Of a stretch of DNA of 64,000 bases, positions 19,819 to 29,588 are shown one piece after another (within the stretch, counting starts at the first letter, position 1; each line of letters begins with the position of its first letter). The stretch lies in contig JAHJOO010000066.1 of assembly GCA_018820275.1 (NCBI GenBank), forward strand, positions 124,001 through 188,000, read 5' to 3'. The DNA is from Alphaproteobacteria bacterium. Lineage in GTDB: Bacteria; Pseudomonadota; Alphaproteobacteria; Caulobacterales; Caulobacteraceae. Under the pieces are notes generated by a model that was not told the DNA's origin, made no database searches, and was given only the letters and a program-made list of their open reading frames with translations. Both the position numbers and the translations under genes were made by a program.

Positions 19819-20349
19819 TCAAGTCAGGCACCGTTCCAGCACCGTGAAGGCCAGGTCGTCCCGCTTCGGCAGCCCGAACCGGGGATCCGTCGCCGGAAAC
19901 GGCCGCGTCTCGCCCGTGCGGACGTAGCCGAGCCGTTCGTACCAGGCGATCAGTTCGGCGCGCTGGACGATGACGGTCATCTCCATCCGGTCGGCGCCGA
20001 AACGCCCGACGGCCACGCGCTCGGCCTCGCGCACCAGCTTCCGGCCCAGGCCGGCGCCCTGCAGCTCCGGCTCGACCGACAACATGCCCAGATAGGCCAG
20101 GCCGCCGCCCTTGCCGCTGACCTGGACGCAGCCGACCGGCGCGCCGTCGCGCTCCGCCATCACCACGGCCTGGTCGGGATCGGCGACGATGGCCGCGACG
20201 CTGTCGACGTCGATGCGGTTGCCGTCCAGCAGGTCCGCCTCGTGCGTCCAGCCCTTGCGCGCGGTGTCGCCGCGATAGGCGCGGTGCACCAGCGGCTGCA
20301 GCCGCGCCGCGTCCTCCGGCGTCGCCAGCCTCAGCGTCGTCTCAGGCAT
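19819..20349 (-). CDS. GNAT acetyltransferase
   Basis: A 176-residue GNAT protein. AYLGMLSVEPELQGAGLGRKLVREAE holds the acetyl-CoA-binding motif QGAGLG, and IAWYERLGYVRTGETRPFP is the C-terminal motif B. It overlaps the end of the FAD oxidase gene by 8 nt and is probably co-transcribed with it. Its sequence differs from the RimJ-like protein downstream. The substrate is unknown. Confidence 0.87.
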   Translation of the reverse strand: MPETTLRLATPEDAARLQPLVHRAYRGDTARKGWTHEADLLDGNRIDVDSVAAIVADPDQAVVMAERDGAPVGCVQVSGKGGGLAYLGMLSVEPELQGAGLGRKLVREAERVAVGRFGADRMEMTVIVQRAELIAWYERLGYVRTGETRPFPATDPRFGLPKRDDLAFTVLERCLT

Positions 20350-21451
20350 CCAGCAGGTCCGCGACCGCCTCGCCGATGGCCAGGGAGCTGGTCAGGCCGG
20401 GGCTCTCGATGCCGAACAGGGCGACCAGACCCTCGATCCCGTGATCGGCCGCGGCGCGCAGCTGGAAGTCCGGCTGGGGCTCGCCCGGGCCGTGCAGCTT
20501 GGGCCGGATGCCGGCATAGTCGGGCGTCAGCCGCTCGGCCTCCACGCCGGGCCAGAAGCGGGCGATGTACCGGACGAACGCGTCCCGCTTGTCGGGGTCG
20601 ACCGAATAGTCCTCCGTGTCCACGAAGGCGAGGTCCGGGCCGAACACCCCCTGCCCGCCCAGGTCCTTGCGATAGTGGGTCCCCAGCGCGCCCGGGATCG
20701 GCAGCGGATAGACCAGACGGTTGAACGGGGCCGGTCCGGTCAGCCGGAAATAGATGCCCTTGCCGAAATGCCCCCTGGGGATGCGCGCGGCGGGGAAGCC
20801 GTCGATCCGCGCCGCCACCGCCTGCGCCTGCAGCCCCGGCGCGGTGACCAGCAGGCGGCAGGTCAGGGTCGCCCCGCCCTCCCCGCCGGCCGTCACGGAG
20901 AACCCGCCGCCCGCCAGGGCCTCGGCCCGTTCGAACGGGGTGCCGACCACGACCGAGCCGCCGGCGTCCTCGATCTCGCCCTGCAGGGCCAGCATGTAGC
21001 CGTGACTGTCGAACACCCCGCTCTCGGGCGACAGGAGCGCCGCGTGCACCTTCAGCCCGGGCTCCAGCGCCAGCGCCTGCGCGCCCGTCAGCCGCTCCAT
21101 CTTCTCGACGTCGTTGGCCGCCGCCTGCCGGAAGATCGCCTCCAGCCGCTCGACCTCGCCCGCCTCCGTGGCCACCACCAGCTTGCCGCACTTCCAGTGG
21201 TCGACCTTGCGGCTCTCAAGAAAGGCGTAGAGCGCCCGCCGCCCGGTCACGCACAGCCGGGCCTTCAGCGAGCCGGTCGGATAATACAGCCCGCCGTGGA
21301 TGACCTCGGAGTTGCGGCTGGAGACGCCCTGGCCGATGTGGCCTTCGGCCTCCAGCACGAGCACGGACAGGCCCCGCGTGGACAGCGCTCGGCCGCAGGC
21401 CAGCCCCACGGCCCCGGCCCCGACCACGACGGCGTCGAAGTCGAAGCTCAC
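20342..21451 (-). CDS. FAD-dependent oxidoreductase, L-2-hydroxyglutarate oxidase-like
   Basis: A 369-residue DAO-family enzyme. The N-terminal FAD motif VVVGAGAVGLACGRALSTRG is followed by VLEAEGHIGQGVSSRNSEVIHGGLYYPTGSLKARLC, the pattern of LhgO/L2HGDH-like oxidases, and ends GIESPGLTSSLAIGEAVADLL. LhgO-type enzymes oxidise L-2-hydroxyglutarate to 2-oxoglutarate and reduce a quinone. The link with the neighbouring quinone-binding COQ10-like gene, which it overlaps by 4 nt, is suggestive. Other 2-hydroxyacid or amino-acid substrates are possible. Confidence 0.82.
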   Translation of the reverse strand: MSFDFDAVVVGAGAVGLACGRALSTRGLSVLVLEAEGHIGQGVSSRNSEVIHGGLYYPTGSLKARLCVTGRRALYAFLESRKVDHWKCGKLVVATEAGEVERLEAIFRQAAANDVEKMERLTGAQALALEPGLKVHAALLSPESGVFDSHGYMLALQGEIEDAGGSVVVGTPFERAEALAGGGFSVTAGGEGGATLTCRLLVTAPGLQAQAVAARIDGFPAARIPRGHFGKGIYFRLTGPAPFNRLVYPLPIPGALGTHYRKDLGGQGVFGPDLAFVDTEDYSVDPDKRDAFVRYIARFWPGVEAERLTPDYAGIRPKLHGPGEPQPDFQLRAAADHGIEGLVALFGIESPGLTSSLAIGEAVADLLDA

Positions 21452-21903
21452 CCCGCCCGTCCGTACCGCCGCGCGGCCTCGGCCTCGAAACAGCCGATCA
21501 GCTTGCCGACGGCGCGGTCGAAATTGGCGTGCAACATGGCGTCCAGCAGGCGGGCCTTGAAGGCGAAGTCGATCATGAACTCGATGCGCGTGCCCCGGTC
21601 GTCCGCAAAGAACTCCCAGCGGTTCTTCAGGTGCCGGAAGGGCCCGCTGAGCAGCCCGACCTCGACCACGTGACGGTTTCGATCATGCCGCACCCAGGTG
21701 GCGAACCGCTCCCTCAGAAAGCTGAAGCCCACCTGGGCCTCGGCGTCGATCAGGCTGACGCCGGGCGCCTCGTCGCGCGCATTCCACGTCCGCATGGCCG
21801 TGACCCACGGCACGAACTCCGGATAGGCGCGCACGTCGGCGACCAATGCGGCCAGCTGCGCGGGCGCGTAGGGAAGAACCTTGGTGACGCGATGGACGGC
21901 CAA
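21448..21903 (-). CDS. COQ10/RatA-like ubiquinone-binding START-domain protein
   Basis: A 151-residue SRPBCC-fold protein. It has VTKVLPYAPAQLAALVADVRAYPEFVPWVTAMR at the N-terminus, the usual PFRHLKNRWEFF segment and IDFAFKARLLDAMLHANFD at the end. Such proteins (COQ10 in mitochondria) bind ubiquinone or its precursors and aid respiration. In other bacteria the family is labelled RatA toxin, but quinone binding is the better guess in an alphaproteobacterium. It lies 7 nt after lipA and overlaps the FAD oxidase. Confidence 0.88.
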   Translation of the reverse strand: MAVHRVTKVLPYAPAQLAALVADVRAYPEFVPWVTAMRTWNARDEAPGVSLIDAEAQVGFSFLRERFATWVRHDRNRHVVEVGLLSGPFRHLKNRWEFFADDRGTRIEFMIDFAFKARLLDAMLHANFDRAVGKLIGCFEAEAARRYGRAG

Positions 21904-21910
21904 GCGGCGG

Positions 21911-22873
21911 TCAGCGCCCGGTCGTGGACAGGCGCGCCGCCTTCAGCCGGGCGAAGTCGTCGCCGGCGTGGTGCGAGCTGCGGGTCAGGGGCGAGGAGGA
22001 CACCATCAGGAAGCCCTTGGCCCGGGCGATGGCCTCATAGGCCTTGAACTCGTCCGGGGTGACGAAGCGGTCGATGGCGGCGTGCTTGCGGGTCGGCTGC
22101 AGGTACTGGCCGATGGTGATGAAGTCGACGCCGGCGGAGCGCATGTCGTCCATGACCTGCATGACCTCCTCCTTGGTCTCGCCGAGGCCGACCATGATGC
22201 CGGACTTGGTGAACTGGTTGGGGTCGCGCTCCTTGACCATCTGCAGCAGGCGCAGGCTGTGGAAGTAGCGGGCTCCGGGCCGGATCTTCAGATACAGCCG
22301 CGGCACGGTCTCGAGGTTGTGGTTGAAGACGTCGGGCTGCGCGTCGATCATCACCTCGGCCGCGCCGTCCTTGCGCAGGAAGTCCGGCGTCAGGATCTCG
22401 ATGGTCGTGCCCGGGGCCTGCAGGCGGATCTGACGGACCACCTCGGCGAAGTGGGCGGCGCCGCCGTCCGACACGTCGTCCCGGTCCACCGACGTGATGA
22501 CCACGTGGTTCAGCCCCATCTGCCGGACGGCCAGACCGACCTTGGCGGGCTCCTCCGGATCCAGCGGGTCCGGCAGGCCGGTCTTGACGTTGCAGAAGGC
22601 GCAGGCCCGCGTGCAGGTGTCGCCCATGATCATCAGGGTGGCGTGCTTCTGGCTCCAGCACTCGCCGATGTTGGGGCAGGCCGCCTCCTCGCAGACGGTG
22701 TGGAGCCCCTTCTCCTTCACGATGGCCCGGGTGGCGTTGTATTGCCCCGACCCGGGGGCCTTGACGCGCAGCCAGTCGGGCTTGCGCAGCACCGCGGTCT
22801 CGGGCCGGTTGGCCTTCTCCGGGTGACGCAGTTCCGCGGGCGTCTTGGTCAGGCTGTCGATCAGGGTCACCAT
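21911..22873 (-). CDS. lipA: Lipoyl synthase
   Basis: A 320-residue radical-SAM enzyme that inserts two sulfurs into protein-bound octanoyl groups. It has the auxiliary cluster motif [12 protein letters not shown] (CX4CX5C), the radical-SAM motif CTRACAFC (CX3CX2C) and the C-terminal [11 protein letters not shown] serine region. The ATG at 22873 ([10 protein letters not shown]) is preferred over one 11 codons upstream, because homologs start at this point and the upstream residues are not conserved-looking. Its products modify the lipoyl domains of the pdh genes 8 kb away. Confidence 0.95.
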   Translation of the reverse strand: MVTLIDSLTKTPAELRHPEKANRPETAVLRKPDWLRVKAPGSGQYNATRAIVKEKGLHTVCEEAACPNIGECWSQKHATLMIMGDTCTRACAFCNVKTGLPDPLDPEEPAKVGLAVRQMGLNHVVITSVDRDDVSDGGAAHFAEVVRQIRLQAPGTTIEILTPDFLRKDGAAEVMIDAQPDVFNHNLETVPRLYLKIRPGARYFHSLRLLQMVKERDPNQFTKSGIMVGLGETKEEVMQVMDDMRSAGVDFITIGQYLQPTRKHAAIDRFVTPDEFKAYEAIARAKGFLMVSSSPLTRSSHHAGDDFARLKAARLSTTGR

Positions 22874-23021
22874 GTCAGCGGCTATGTCGTCCCTGCGGCG
22901 GATCAAGGCAAGTCCGGGCCCGAACCTCGCGGATTGTTACGCATCTTTTCAAGCGGCGAGGGCCGCCCTAGTTTGCGCCGGTGAACCAGACCGGCGTCCG
23001 GCCGGCGGGGAGGATACCGAC

Positions 23022-24575
23022 TTGCGCATGCCGCTCGACGCCCGGGATCAGGAGACGGTCTTCGACGCCCTGATCGCGGCCCGTGACCGCTTCGGCGACA
23101 AGGAGATTCTCGAGGATCAGGACCGCAAACCCCTGACCTACACCGGCCTGATCCGGGCGGCCTTCGTGCTGGGCCGCAAGATCGCCGCCCTGACCGAGCC
23201 CGGCGAGCGGGTGGGCATCCTGCTGCCGTCGTCGGCCGGCGTGGTCGTCACCTACTATGGCCTGCACGCCCACGGCCGGGTGCCGGTGATGATCAACTTC
23301 ACCTCCGGCGAGCGGAACATAAAGGCCGCGATCAAGGCCGCCGGGGTGAAGAAGGTGCTGTCCGCCAGGCGCTTCGTCGAGCAGGCGAAGCTGGACGACC
23401 TGGTCGCCGACGTGGCCACGGTTGCCGAGATCGTCTGGCTGGACGACGTCCGCAAGACCATCGGCCTGCCCGACAAGGTCTACGGCCTGATGGCCGGTCT
23501 GATGCCGAAGCGGTTCCGGGTGAAGACCGAGCCGTCCTCGCCTGGCGTGATCCTGTTCACCTCCGGCAGCTTCGGCGCGCCCAAGGGCGTCTTCCTGAGC
23601 CAGTGGAACCTCGTTTCCAACTGCCGCCAGGTCGCCCAGCACATCGCGCTGGATCCGGACTGGGTGGTGTTCAACCCGCTGCCGACCTTCCACTGCTTCG
23701 GCCTGACCGGCGGGGTGCTGCTGCCCATCCTCACCGGCATGAAGGCGTTCCAGTATCCCTCGCCGCTGCACGCCAAGCAGATCGTCGAACTGCTGCCCGA
23801 GGTAAAGGCCTCGATCCTGTTCGCCACCGACACCTTCCTGAACCAGTGGGCCCGCGTCGCGGCTCCGGACGACTTCGCCACCCTGCAGTTCGTGGTCGCC
23901 GGCGCCGAGAAGGTGAAGGACGAGACCTATCACCTGTACAACACGAAATTCCGCGGCCTGAAGCTTCTGGAGGGCTACGGTGCCACCGAGGCGGCGCCCG
24001 TCGTCGCGGTCAATCACCCCGACCGCAACCGTCCGGGCACCGTCGGCCAGATGCTGCCCGGCATGGAGTGGCGGCTGGATCCGGTCGACGGCATCGACGA
24101 GGGCGGCCGCCTGTTCCTGCGCGGGCCCAATGTGATGAAGGGCTATCTCTCGCCCGACGACCCGGACGAGGTCGACCTTCTGCCCGGCGGCTGGCACGAC
24201 ACCGGCGACATCGTCGACATCGACAAGGACGGCTACGTCGCCATCCTCGGCCGCGCCAAGCGGTTCGCCAAGATCGGCGGGGAGATGGTCAGCCTGACCG
24301 CCGTCGAGGGGCTGGCCGGGGCGGTCTGGCCCGACAACCGTCACGCCGTGGTCGCCGTCGCCGACGCCCGCAAGGGCGAGAAGCTGGTCCTCGTCACCGA
24401 CCGCGCCGACGCCGAGGTCGCCCGCATGGCGGAATGGGCCCGCGCGCACGGCGCGCCCGAGCTGGCGGTGCCCAAGAAGATCCTGCGGGTGGCCGAGGTG
24501 CCCGTGCTCGGCACCGGCAAGACCGACTACGTCTCGATCCAGCAGCTGGTCGACGTCGACCGCGCCGCCGCTTGA
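23022..24575 (+). CDS. Acyl-AMP ligase (acyl-CoA/ACP synthetase, Aas-like)
   Basis: About 517 residues of an ANL-superfamily adenylate-forming enzyme. It has the P-loop VILFTSGSFGAPKGVFLS, the motif EGYGATEAAPVVAVN, DTGDIVDIDKDGYVAILGR and a terminal GKTDYVS with the catalytic Lys. The pattern resembles the ligase half of the bifunctional 2-acylglycerophosphoethanolamine acyltransferase Aas, here without an acyltransferase domain. Start: a GGGGAGG ribosome site lies about 9 nt before TTG 23022, while ATG 23028 is the alternative. It is divergent from lipA. Confidence 0.83.
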   Translation: MRMPLDARDQETVFDALIAARDRFGDKEILEDQDRKPLTYTGLIRAAFVLGRKIAALTEPGERVGILLPSSAGVVVTYYGLHAHGRVPVMINFTSGERNIKAAIKAAGVKKVLSARRFVEQAKLDDLVADVATVAEIVWLDDVRKTIGLPDKVYGLMAGLMPKRFRVKTEPSSPGVILFTSGSFGAPKGVFLSQWNLVSNCRQVAQHIALDPDWVVFNPLPTFHCFGLTGGVLLPILTGMKAFQYPSPLHAKQIVELLPEVKASILFATDTFLNQWARVAAPDDFATLQFVVAGAEKVKDETYHLYNTKFRGLKLLEGYGATEAAPVVAVNHPDRNRPGTVGQMLPGMEWRLDPVDGIDEGGRLFLRGPNVMKGYLSPDDPDEVDLLPGGWHDTGDIVDIDKDGYVAILGRAKRFAKIGGEMVSLTAVEGLAGAVWPDNRHAVVAVADARKGEKLVLVTDRADAEVARMAEWARAHGAPELAVPKKILRVAEVPVLGTGKTDYVSIQQLVDVDRAAA

Positions 24576-24631
24576 ACTGAAACCGGTCGCGTTGCAGTCT
24601 CCCCGCCTCGACATCGAGAGGGAGGGTTTTC

Positions 24632-25027
24632 ATGTTCGATCGGGTCTCCGCCTATCAGCCCCAGCTGCTCAGCGTGCTGCGCATCATCTCGGGCCTCCTG
24701 TTCCTTCAGCACGGCACCGCCAAGGTGCTCGGCTTTCCCGTCGTGGAGGGCGTTCCGCCTCCGGGCCTCAGCCTGGCGGGCCTGTCGGGTCCGCTGGAAC
24801 TCGTGTTCGGCGTGCTTCTGGTGCTGGGTCTGTTCACCCGGCCGGTGGCCTTCCTCGCCTCGGGACTCTGCGCCGTGGGCTACTGGATGGTGCACGCCGC
24901 GGGCGGCGCCTTCCCCATTCTCAACGGCGGTGAGCTGATCGCCCTGTACTGCTTCGTCTTCCTGTACCTCTGCGCCGCGGGTCCCGGCCCGTGGAGCGTC
25001 GACGCGGCGATGGGCAAGCGCGCCTGA
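24632..25027 (+). CDS. DoxX-family membrane protein
   Basis: A 131-residue protein with four predicted membrane helices. LLSVLRIISGLLFLQHGTAKVLG is the family's typical first segment, and GPLELVFGVLLVLGLFTRPVAFLAS is the second. DoxX-like proteins occur in oxidoreductase or redox-stress complexes in some bacteria, but no partner is visible here. A GAGGGAGGG ribosome site precedes the ATG. It lies between the acyl-AMP ligase and plsY. Confidence 0.87.
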   Translation: MFDRVSAYQPQLLSVLRIISGLLFLQHGTAKVLGFPVVEGVPPPGLSLAGLSGPLELVFGVLLVLGLFTRPVAFLASGLCAVGYWMVHAAGGAFPILNGGELIALYCFVFLYLCAAGPGPWSVDAAMGKRA

Positions 25028-25115
25028 TCCCGGTGCGCGGCCGGGCGGCGCGGGCCTTGCCTGAACCGCCCGGCCCCGCCATCGTGGCCGGGTTCATCCG
25101 ACGGGAGCGACTCAC

Positions 25116-25763
25116 GTGCAGGACCTGGCCGTTCCGGCCCTGACCACCCTCGGCCTGCTGGCCGTCGGCGGCTATCTGCTGGGGTCCATCCCGTTCGGCG
25201 TGCTGATCACCCGCGCCGCCGGCACCGGCGACGTGCGCAGCATCGGCTCGGGCAACATCGGCGCGACCAATGTGCTGCGCACCGGGCGCAAGGACCTGGC
25301 CCTCGCCACCCTGATCCTGGACGCCGGCAAGGGCGCGGTCGCCCTGCTCGTGGCGCGCGCCCTGATTCCCGGAGAGGCGGGCCAGGTCGCCGGCGCGATC
25401 GCGGGCGGCGCGGCCTTCCTCGGCCACCTCTTCCCCGTCTGGCTGGGGTTCAAGGGCGGCAAGGGCGTGGCCACCTTCTTCGGCCTGCTGATCGCGGCCT
25501 GGTGGCCGCTGGGCCTGATCGCCGGCGCGAGCTGGATCCTCGTCGCGGTGCTGTTCCGCATCTCCTCGCTGTCGGCCCTCGTCGCCTCGGCGCTCGCCCC
25601 CGCCCTGTCGCTGGCCCCCCTGCCGGTCCTGAACCTGCCGACGCCGGCCCCGATCACGACGCTGGCGGCCTTCACCGCCGTGCTCATCTGGGTCCGCCAC
25701 GCCGCCAACATCGGCCGCCTGCTGGCGGGCAAGGAGCCGCGCATCGGGGCCAGGGCGGCGTGA
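25116..25763 (+). CDS. plsY: Acyl-phosphate:glycerol-3-phosphate acyltransferase PlsY
   Basis: A 215-residue integral membrane enzyme that starts phospholipid synthesis by moving an acyl group from acyl-phosphate to glycerol-3-phosphate. It has YLLGSIPFGVLITR, the motif RSIGSGNIGATNVLRTGRK, GHLFPVWLGFKGGKGVATFFG and a late IWVRHAANIGRLLAGKEPRIG, all typical. The start is GTG 25116 behind a GGGAG site. Its stop overlaps the GTG of dprA (GTGA), so the two are coupled. Confidence 0.95.
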   Translation: MQDLAVPALTTLGLLAVGGYLLGSIPFGVLITRAAGTGDVRSIGSGNIGATNVLRTGRKDLALATLILDAGKGAVALLVARALIPGEAGQVAGAIAGGAAFLGHLFPVWLGFKGGKGVATFFGLLIAAWWPLGLIAGASWILVAVLFRISSLSALVASALAPALSLAPLPVLNLPTPAPITTLAAFTAVLIWVRHAANIGRLLAGKEPRIGARAA

Positions 25764-26830
25764 CCCTGACGGCCGGCGAGCGGTTCGCCCGCCTGCGCCT
25801 GGCCCGCACCGACAGGGTCGGACCCGTCGCCTTCCGCCAGCTGCTGCAGCGCTTCGGTTCGGCCGAGGCGGCCGTCGAGGCCTGGCCCCGCCTCACCGCC
25901 CGGGTCGGCGACGCCGGGCTGTGCCCGTCGGCGGAGGTGCAGTCCGAACTGGACGCGGGGGCCGCGATCGGGGCGCGCCTGATCCTTCTCGGCGACCCGG
26001 ACTATCCCCCCGCCCTCGCCGCCGTCGACCCGCCGCCCCCGGTGTTGTGGACGCTTGGCGATCCCGAGCTGCTGGTCCGCCGCCCCTGCATCGCCGTCGT
26101 CGGGGCCCGGGTCGCCTCGGCCGGCGGTCTGCGGATCGCCCGGGGCCTGGCCGCCCAGCTCGGCGAGGCCGGCTGGACCGTGGTTTCGGGCCTCGCGCGC
26201 GGGATCGACGGCGCGGCCCATGAGGGTGCCCTGCCCAGCGGCACGGTCGCGGTCCTCGGCGGCGGCGTCGACGACGTCTACCCGCCCGATCACGCCGACC
26301 TGCACCGCCGCCTCGTCCTCGAGGGCTGCGTCGTCTCCGAACGCCCGCCCGGGGCGCGGGCCCAGGCGAAGGACTTTCCCCGCCGCAACCGCATCATCGC
26401 CGGCCTGTGCCGGGGCGTGATCGTGGTCGAGGCCGAACTGCGCTCCGGCTCGCTGATCACCGCGAGACAGGCCGCCGATCAGGGGCGGGAGGTGTTCGCC
26501 GTCCCCGGCTCGCCCCTCGATCCCCGGTCGCGCGGGACCAATGACCTGATCCGCAACGGCGCCGCCCTGTGCGAGGGCGTCGACGACGTCGAGCGCGCCT
26601 TCTCGACCCTCCGCACCCTGTCCGAACCGCCCGTCGACGCGCCCGATTATGAGGAGCCCGACGACGCCCTGATCGAGCAGGTCGCCGCCCTGCTGTCGCC
26701 CACGCCGACCCCGCGCGACGAGCTGGCGCGGGCGGTGGGCGCGCCGGCCGGCGCCGTGGCGGCCGCGCTCCTCGAGCTCAGCCTGGTCGGTCGCGCCACC
26801 CTTCTGCCGGGCGGTCTGGTCAGCGCCTGA
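25760..26830 (+). CDS. dprA: DNA-processing protein DprA
   Basis: A 356-residue protein that loads RecA on incoming single-stranded DNA. A SAM-like N-terminal part is followed by the Rossmann DprA core: ILLGDPDYPPALAAVDPPPPVLWTLGD, IAVVGARVASAGG, SGLARGIDGAAHEGAL, FPRRNRIIAGLCRGVIVVEAELRSGSLITA and GREVFAVPGSPLDPRSRGTNDLIRNGA. A winged-helix-like C-terminal part (DELARAVGAPAGAVAAALLELSLVGRATLLPGG) completes it. The start is GTG 25760 overlapping the plsY stop. The longer open frame upstream is plsY shadow. Confidence 0.94.
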   Translation: MTLTAGERFARLRLARTDRVGPVAFRQLLQRFGSAEAAVEAWPRLTARVGDAGLCPSAEVQSELDAGAAIGARLILLGDPDYPPALAAVDPPPPVLWTLGDPELLVRRPCIAVVGARVASAGGLRIARGLAAQLGEAGWTVVSGLARGIDGAAHEGALPSGTVAVLGGGVDDVYPPDHADLHRRLVLEGCVVSERPPGARAQAKDFPRRNRIIAGLCRGVIVVEAELRSGSLITARQAADQGREVFAVPGSPLDPRSRGTNDLIRNGAALCEGVDDVERAFSTLRTLSEPPVDAPDYEEPDDALIEQVAALLSPTPTPRDELARAVGAPAGAVAAALLELSLVGRATLLPGGLVSA

Positions 26831-26975
26831 AAGGCGATCCGCCGGGCGGAGGCCTCGGCGGGGACGGGCTTTCCTCCGACCCTGGCTTGCCTTGCGGCGA
26901 CGGCCGGGCGACACGCCATTTGACATGCCGCCCGCGGCGAACCACGTTCCCGCCCCTTCCCGAGACCCGGACCGC

Positions 26976-29585
26976 ATGAACCTCGTCATCGTCGAGAGCC
27001 CCGCAAAGGCCAAGACCATCAACGGCTACCTCGGCCAGGACTTCGAAGTCCTGGCCTCGTACGGCCACGTCCGCGACCTGCCGTCCAAGGACGGCTCGGT
27101 GAAGCCCGACGAGGACTTCGCCATGAGCTGGGAGGTCGACGCCCGGGCCTCGAAACGGCTGTCCGAGATCGCCGAGGCGGCGAAGCGCGCCGACCGCGTC
27201 GTCCTCGCCACCGACCCCGACCGCGAGGGCGAGGCCATCAGCTGGCACGTGCTCGACGTCCTGACGAAGAAGAAGGCGCTTAAGGACAAGGTGGTCCAGC
27301 GCGTCACGTTCAACGCCATCACCCGGTCCGCCGTGCAGGCCGCCATGGCCGCGCCGCGCGAGCTGGACATGCAGCTGGTCGAGGCCTACCTGGCCCGCCG
27401 CGCGCTGGACTATCTCGTCGGCTTCACCCTGTCGCCGGTGCTGTGGCGCAAGCTGCCGGGTGCCCGCTCGGCCGGCCGGGTCCAATCCGTCGCCCTGCGC
27501 ATCGTCGTCGACCGCGAGATGGAGATCGAGCGGTTCAAGCCGCAGGAATACTGGTCGATCGAGGCCGACGTCACGGCCGACAGCCCGCCCTTCGTCGCCC
27601 GGCTGGTCAAGCACGCCGGCAAGCGCGTCCAGCGCCTCGACGTCAAGGATGAGGCCACGGCCACCGCCGCGCGCGCCGCCATCCAGTCCGCCGCCTTCAC
27701 CATCCGGTCGATCGAGAAGAAGCCGGTCAGGCGCAACCCCGCGCCGCCCTTCACCACCTCCACCTTGCAGCAGGAGGCCTCGCGCAAGCTGGGCTTCACG
27801 GCCCAGCGCGCCATGCAGGCGGCGCAGAAGCTGTACGAGGGCGTGGACGGCACGGGCGGCCTGATCACCTATATGCGGACCGACGGCGTCCAGGTCAGCC
27901 CCGAGGGCCTGGCCCAGGCCCGCGAGGTCATCAAGGACCGCTTCGGCCCCGCCTACGTCCCGGCCGAGGCGCGCCACTACAAGACCAAGGCCAAGAACGC
28001 CCAGGAGGCCCACGAGGCCATCCGCCCGACCAACATCGCGCGCCATCCCGACAGCCTGCGCCTCGAGGGCGACCTGCAGCGGCTCTACGAACTGATCTGG
28101 AAGCGCATGGTCGCCAGCCAGATGGAGGCCGCCCGGCTGGACCGCACGGTCGTGGAGATCGAGAGCGCCGACGGCCAGACCGGCCTGCGCGCCACCGGCC
28201 AGGTCGTGGCCTTCGACGGCTTCATGGCCGTGTACGAAGAGGGCCGCGACGAGAAGCCGAATGACGGCGGCGACGAGGACGAGGACGACGGCGCCCGCCT
28301 GCCCGCGCTCAAGGAAGGCGCGACCGCGGCGGTCCAGGACGTCCGCGCCGACCAGCACTTCACCGAGCCGCCACCGCGCTATTCCGAGGCTACCCTGGTG
28401 AAGAAGCTGGAGGAGCTGGGCATCGGCCGGCCCTCCACCTACGCCTCGATCCTGACCACCCTGCGCGACCGCGAATACGTGCGCATGGACAAGAACCGCT
28501 TCTATCCCGAGGACAAGGGCCGTCTGGTCACGGCCTTCCTCGAGCAGTTCTTCGCCCGCTGGGTCGAGTACGACTTCACCGCCGCGCTGGAGACCCGTCT
28601 CGACGAGGTGTCGGCCGGTGAGCTGGACTGGAAGGCGCTGCTGCGCGAATTCTGGACCGACTTCCACGCCGCCACCCAGGCCGCGGGCGAGCTGCGCACC
28701 ACGGCCATTCTGGACGCGCTGAACGAGTCGCTGGGCCCGCACATCTTCCCGCAGAAGGAAGACGGGTCAGATCCGCGCGAATGTCCCCTGTGCCATCAGG
28801 GCCAGCTCAGCCTGAAGACCAGCCGGTTCGGCGCCTTCATCGGCTGCTCGCGCTATCCGGACTGCAAATTCACCCGCCCCGTGGCCTCGCCCGACGCGGC
28901 CTCCGGGGGCGCCGACGGCGGCGACCGGGAGCTGGGCGTCGACCCGGTCACCGGCCAGCCGGTGCACCTGAAGATCGGTCGCTTCGGCCCCTACGTCGAA
29001 ACCGCCGGAGACGGCGACAAGCCGAAGCGCTCCTCCCTGCCCAAGGGCTGGTCGCCGGCCGGCATGGAGCTGGAGCGGGCGCTCCGCCTGCTGTCCCTGC
29101 CGCGCGAGGTCGGAACGCACCCCGAGGACGGAAAGCCCATCTCGGCCGGCCTGGGCCGCTACGGCCCCTTCATCCTGCACGCAGGAATCTATGCGAATGT
29201 CTCTGATATCGAAGAGGTGTTCGACATCGGCCTGAACCGCGCGGTGGCCCTGCTGGCCGAGAAGCGGGCCGGCGGCGCGCGCGGTCGCGGGGCGGCGACG
29301 ACGCCGCTCAAGGACCTCGGCGCCCATCCGGAGACGGGCGACCCCGTCCACGTCATGGCCGGCCGGTTCGGTCCCTATGTGAAGTCCGGCAAGATCAACG
29401 CCACCCTGCCCAAGGGCACGGCGCCCGAGGACATGACGCTGGAGGCCGCCCTGCCCCTGCTGGCCGCGCGCGCGGCGGCGGCGCCCAAGGCCAAGGTCAA
29501 GGCCGCGCCGAAGAAGCCGGCCGCCAAAAAGGCTCCGGCGAAAACGGCGGCGAAGAAGAAGCCCGCGAAGAAGGCGGCGGACTGA
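26976..29585 (+). CDS. topA: DNA topoisomerase I
   Basis: An 869-residue type IA topoisomerase that relaxes negative supercoils. The Toprim start is MNLVIVESPAKAKTI, then ATDPDREGEAISWH and the active-site region LITYMRTDGVQVS with the catalytic Tyr. After the catalytic core come one zinc finger (CPLCHQGQLSL...GCSRYPDCKF) and three C-terminal repeats around IGRFGPYVE, LGRYGPFIL and AGRFGPYVK. A Lys/Ala/Pro-rich basic tail of about 35 residues ends the protein, probably for non-specific DNA binding. The order dprA-topA is conserved in many bacteria. Confidence 0.96.
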   Translation: MNLVIVESPAKAKTINGYLGQDFEVLASYGHVRDLPSKDGSVKPDEDFAMSWEVDARASKRLSEIAEAAKRADRVVLATDPDREGEAISWHVLDVLTKKKALKDKVVQRVTFNAITRSAVQAAMAAPRELDMQLVEAYLARRALDYLVGFTLSPVLWRKLPGARSAGRVQSVALRIVVDREMEIERFKPQEYWSIEADVTADSPPFVARLVKHAGKRVQRLDVKDEATATAARAAIQSAAFTIRSIEKKPVRRNPAPPFTTSTLQQEASRKLGFTAQRAMQAAQKLYEGVDGTGGLITYMRTDGVQVSPEGLAQAREVIKDRFGPAYVPAEARHYKTKAKNAQEAHEAIRPTNIARHPDSLRLEGDLQRLYELIWKRMVASQMEAARLDRTVVEIESADGQTGLRATGQVVAFDGFMAVYEEGRDEKPNDGGDEDEDDGARLPALKEGATAAVQDVRADQHFTEPPPRYSEATLVKKLEELGIGRPSTYASILTTLRDREYVRMDKNRFYPEDKGRLVTAFLEQFFARWVEYDFTAALETRLDEVSAGELDWKALLREFWTDFHAATQAAGELRTTAILDALNESLGPHIFPQKEDGSDPRECPLCHQGQLSLKTSRFGAFIGCSRYPDCKFTRPVASPDAASGGADGGDRELGVDPVTGQPVHLKIGRFGPYVETAGDGDKPKRSSLPKGWSPAGMELERALRLLSLPREVGTHPEDGKPISAGLGRYGPFILHAGIYANVSDIEEVFDIGLNRAVALLAEKRAGGARGRGAATTPLKDLGAHPETGDPVHVMAGRFGPYVKSGKINATLPKGTAPEDMTLEAALPLLAARAAAAPKAKVKAAPKKPAAKKAPAKTAAKKKPAKKAAD

Positions 29586-29588
29586 GGC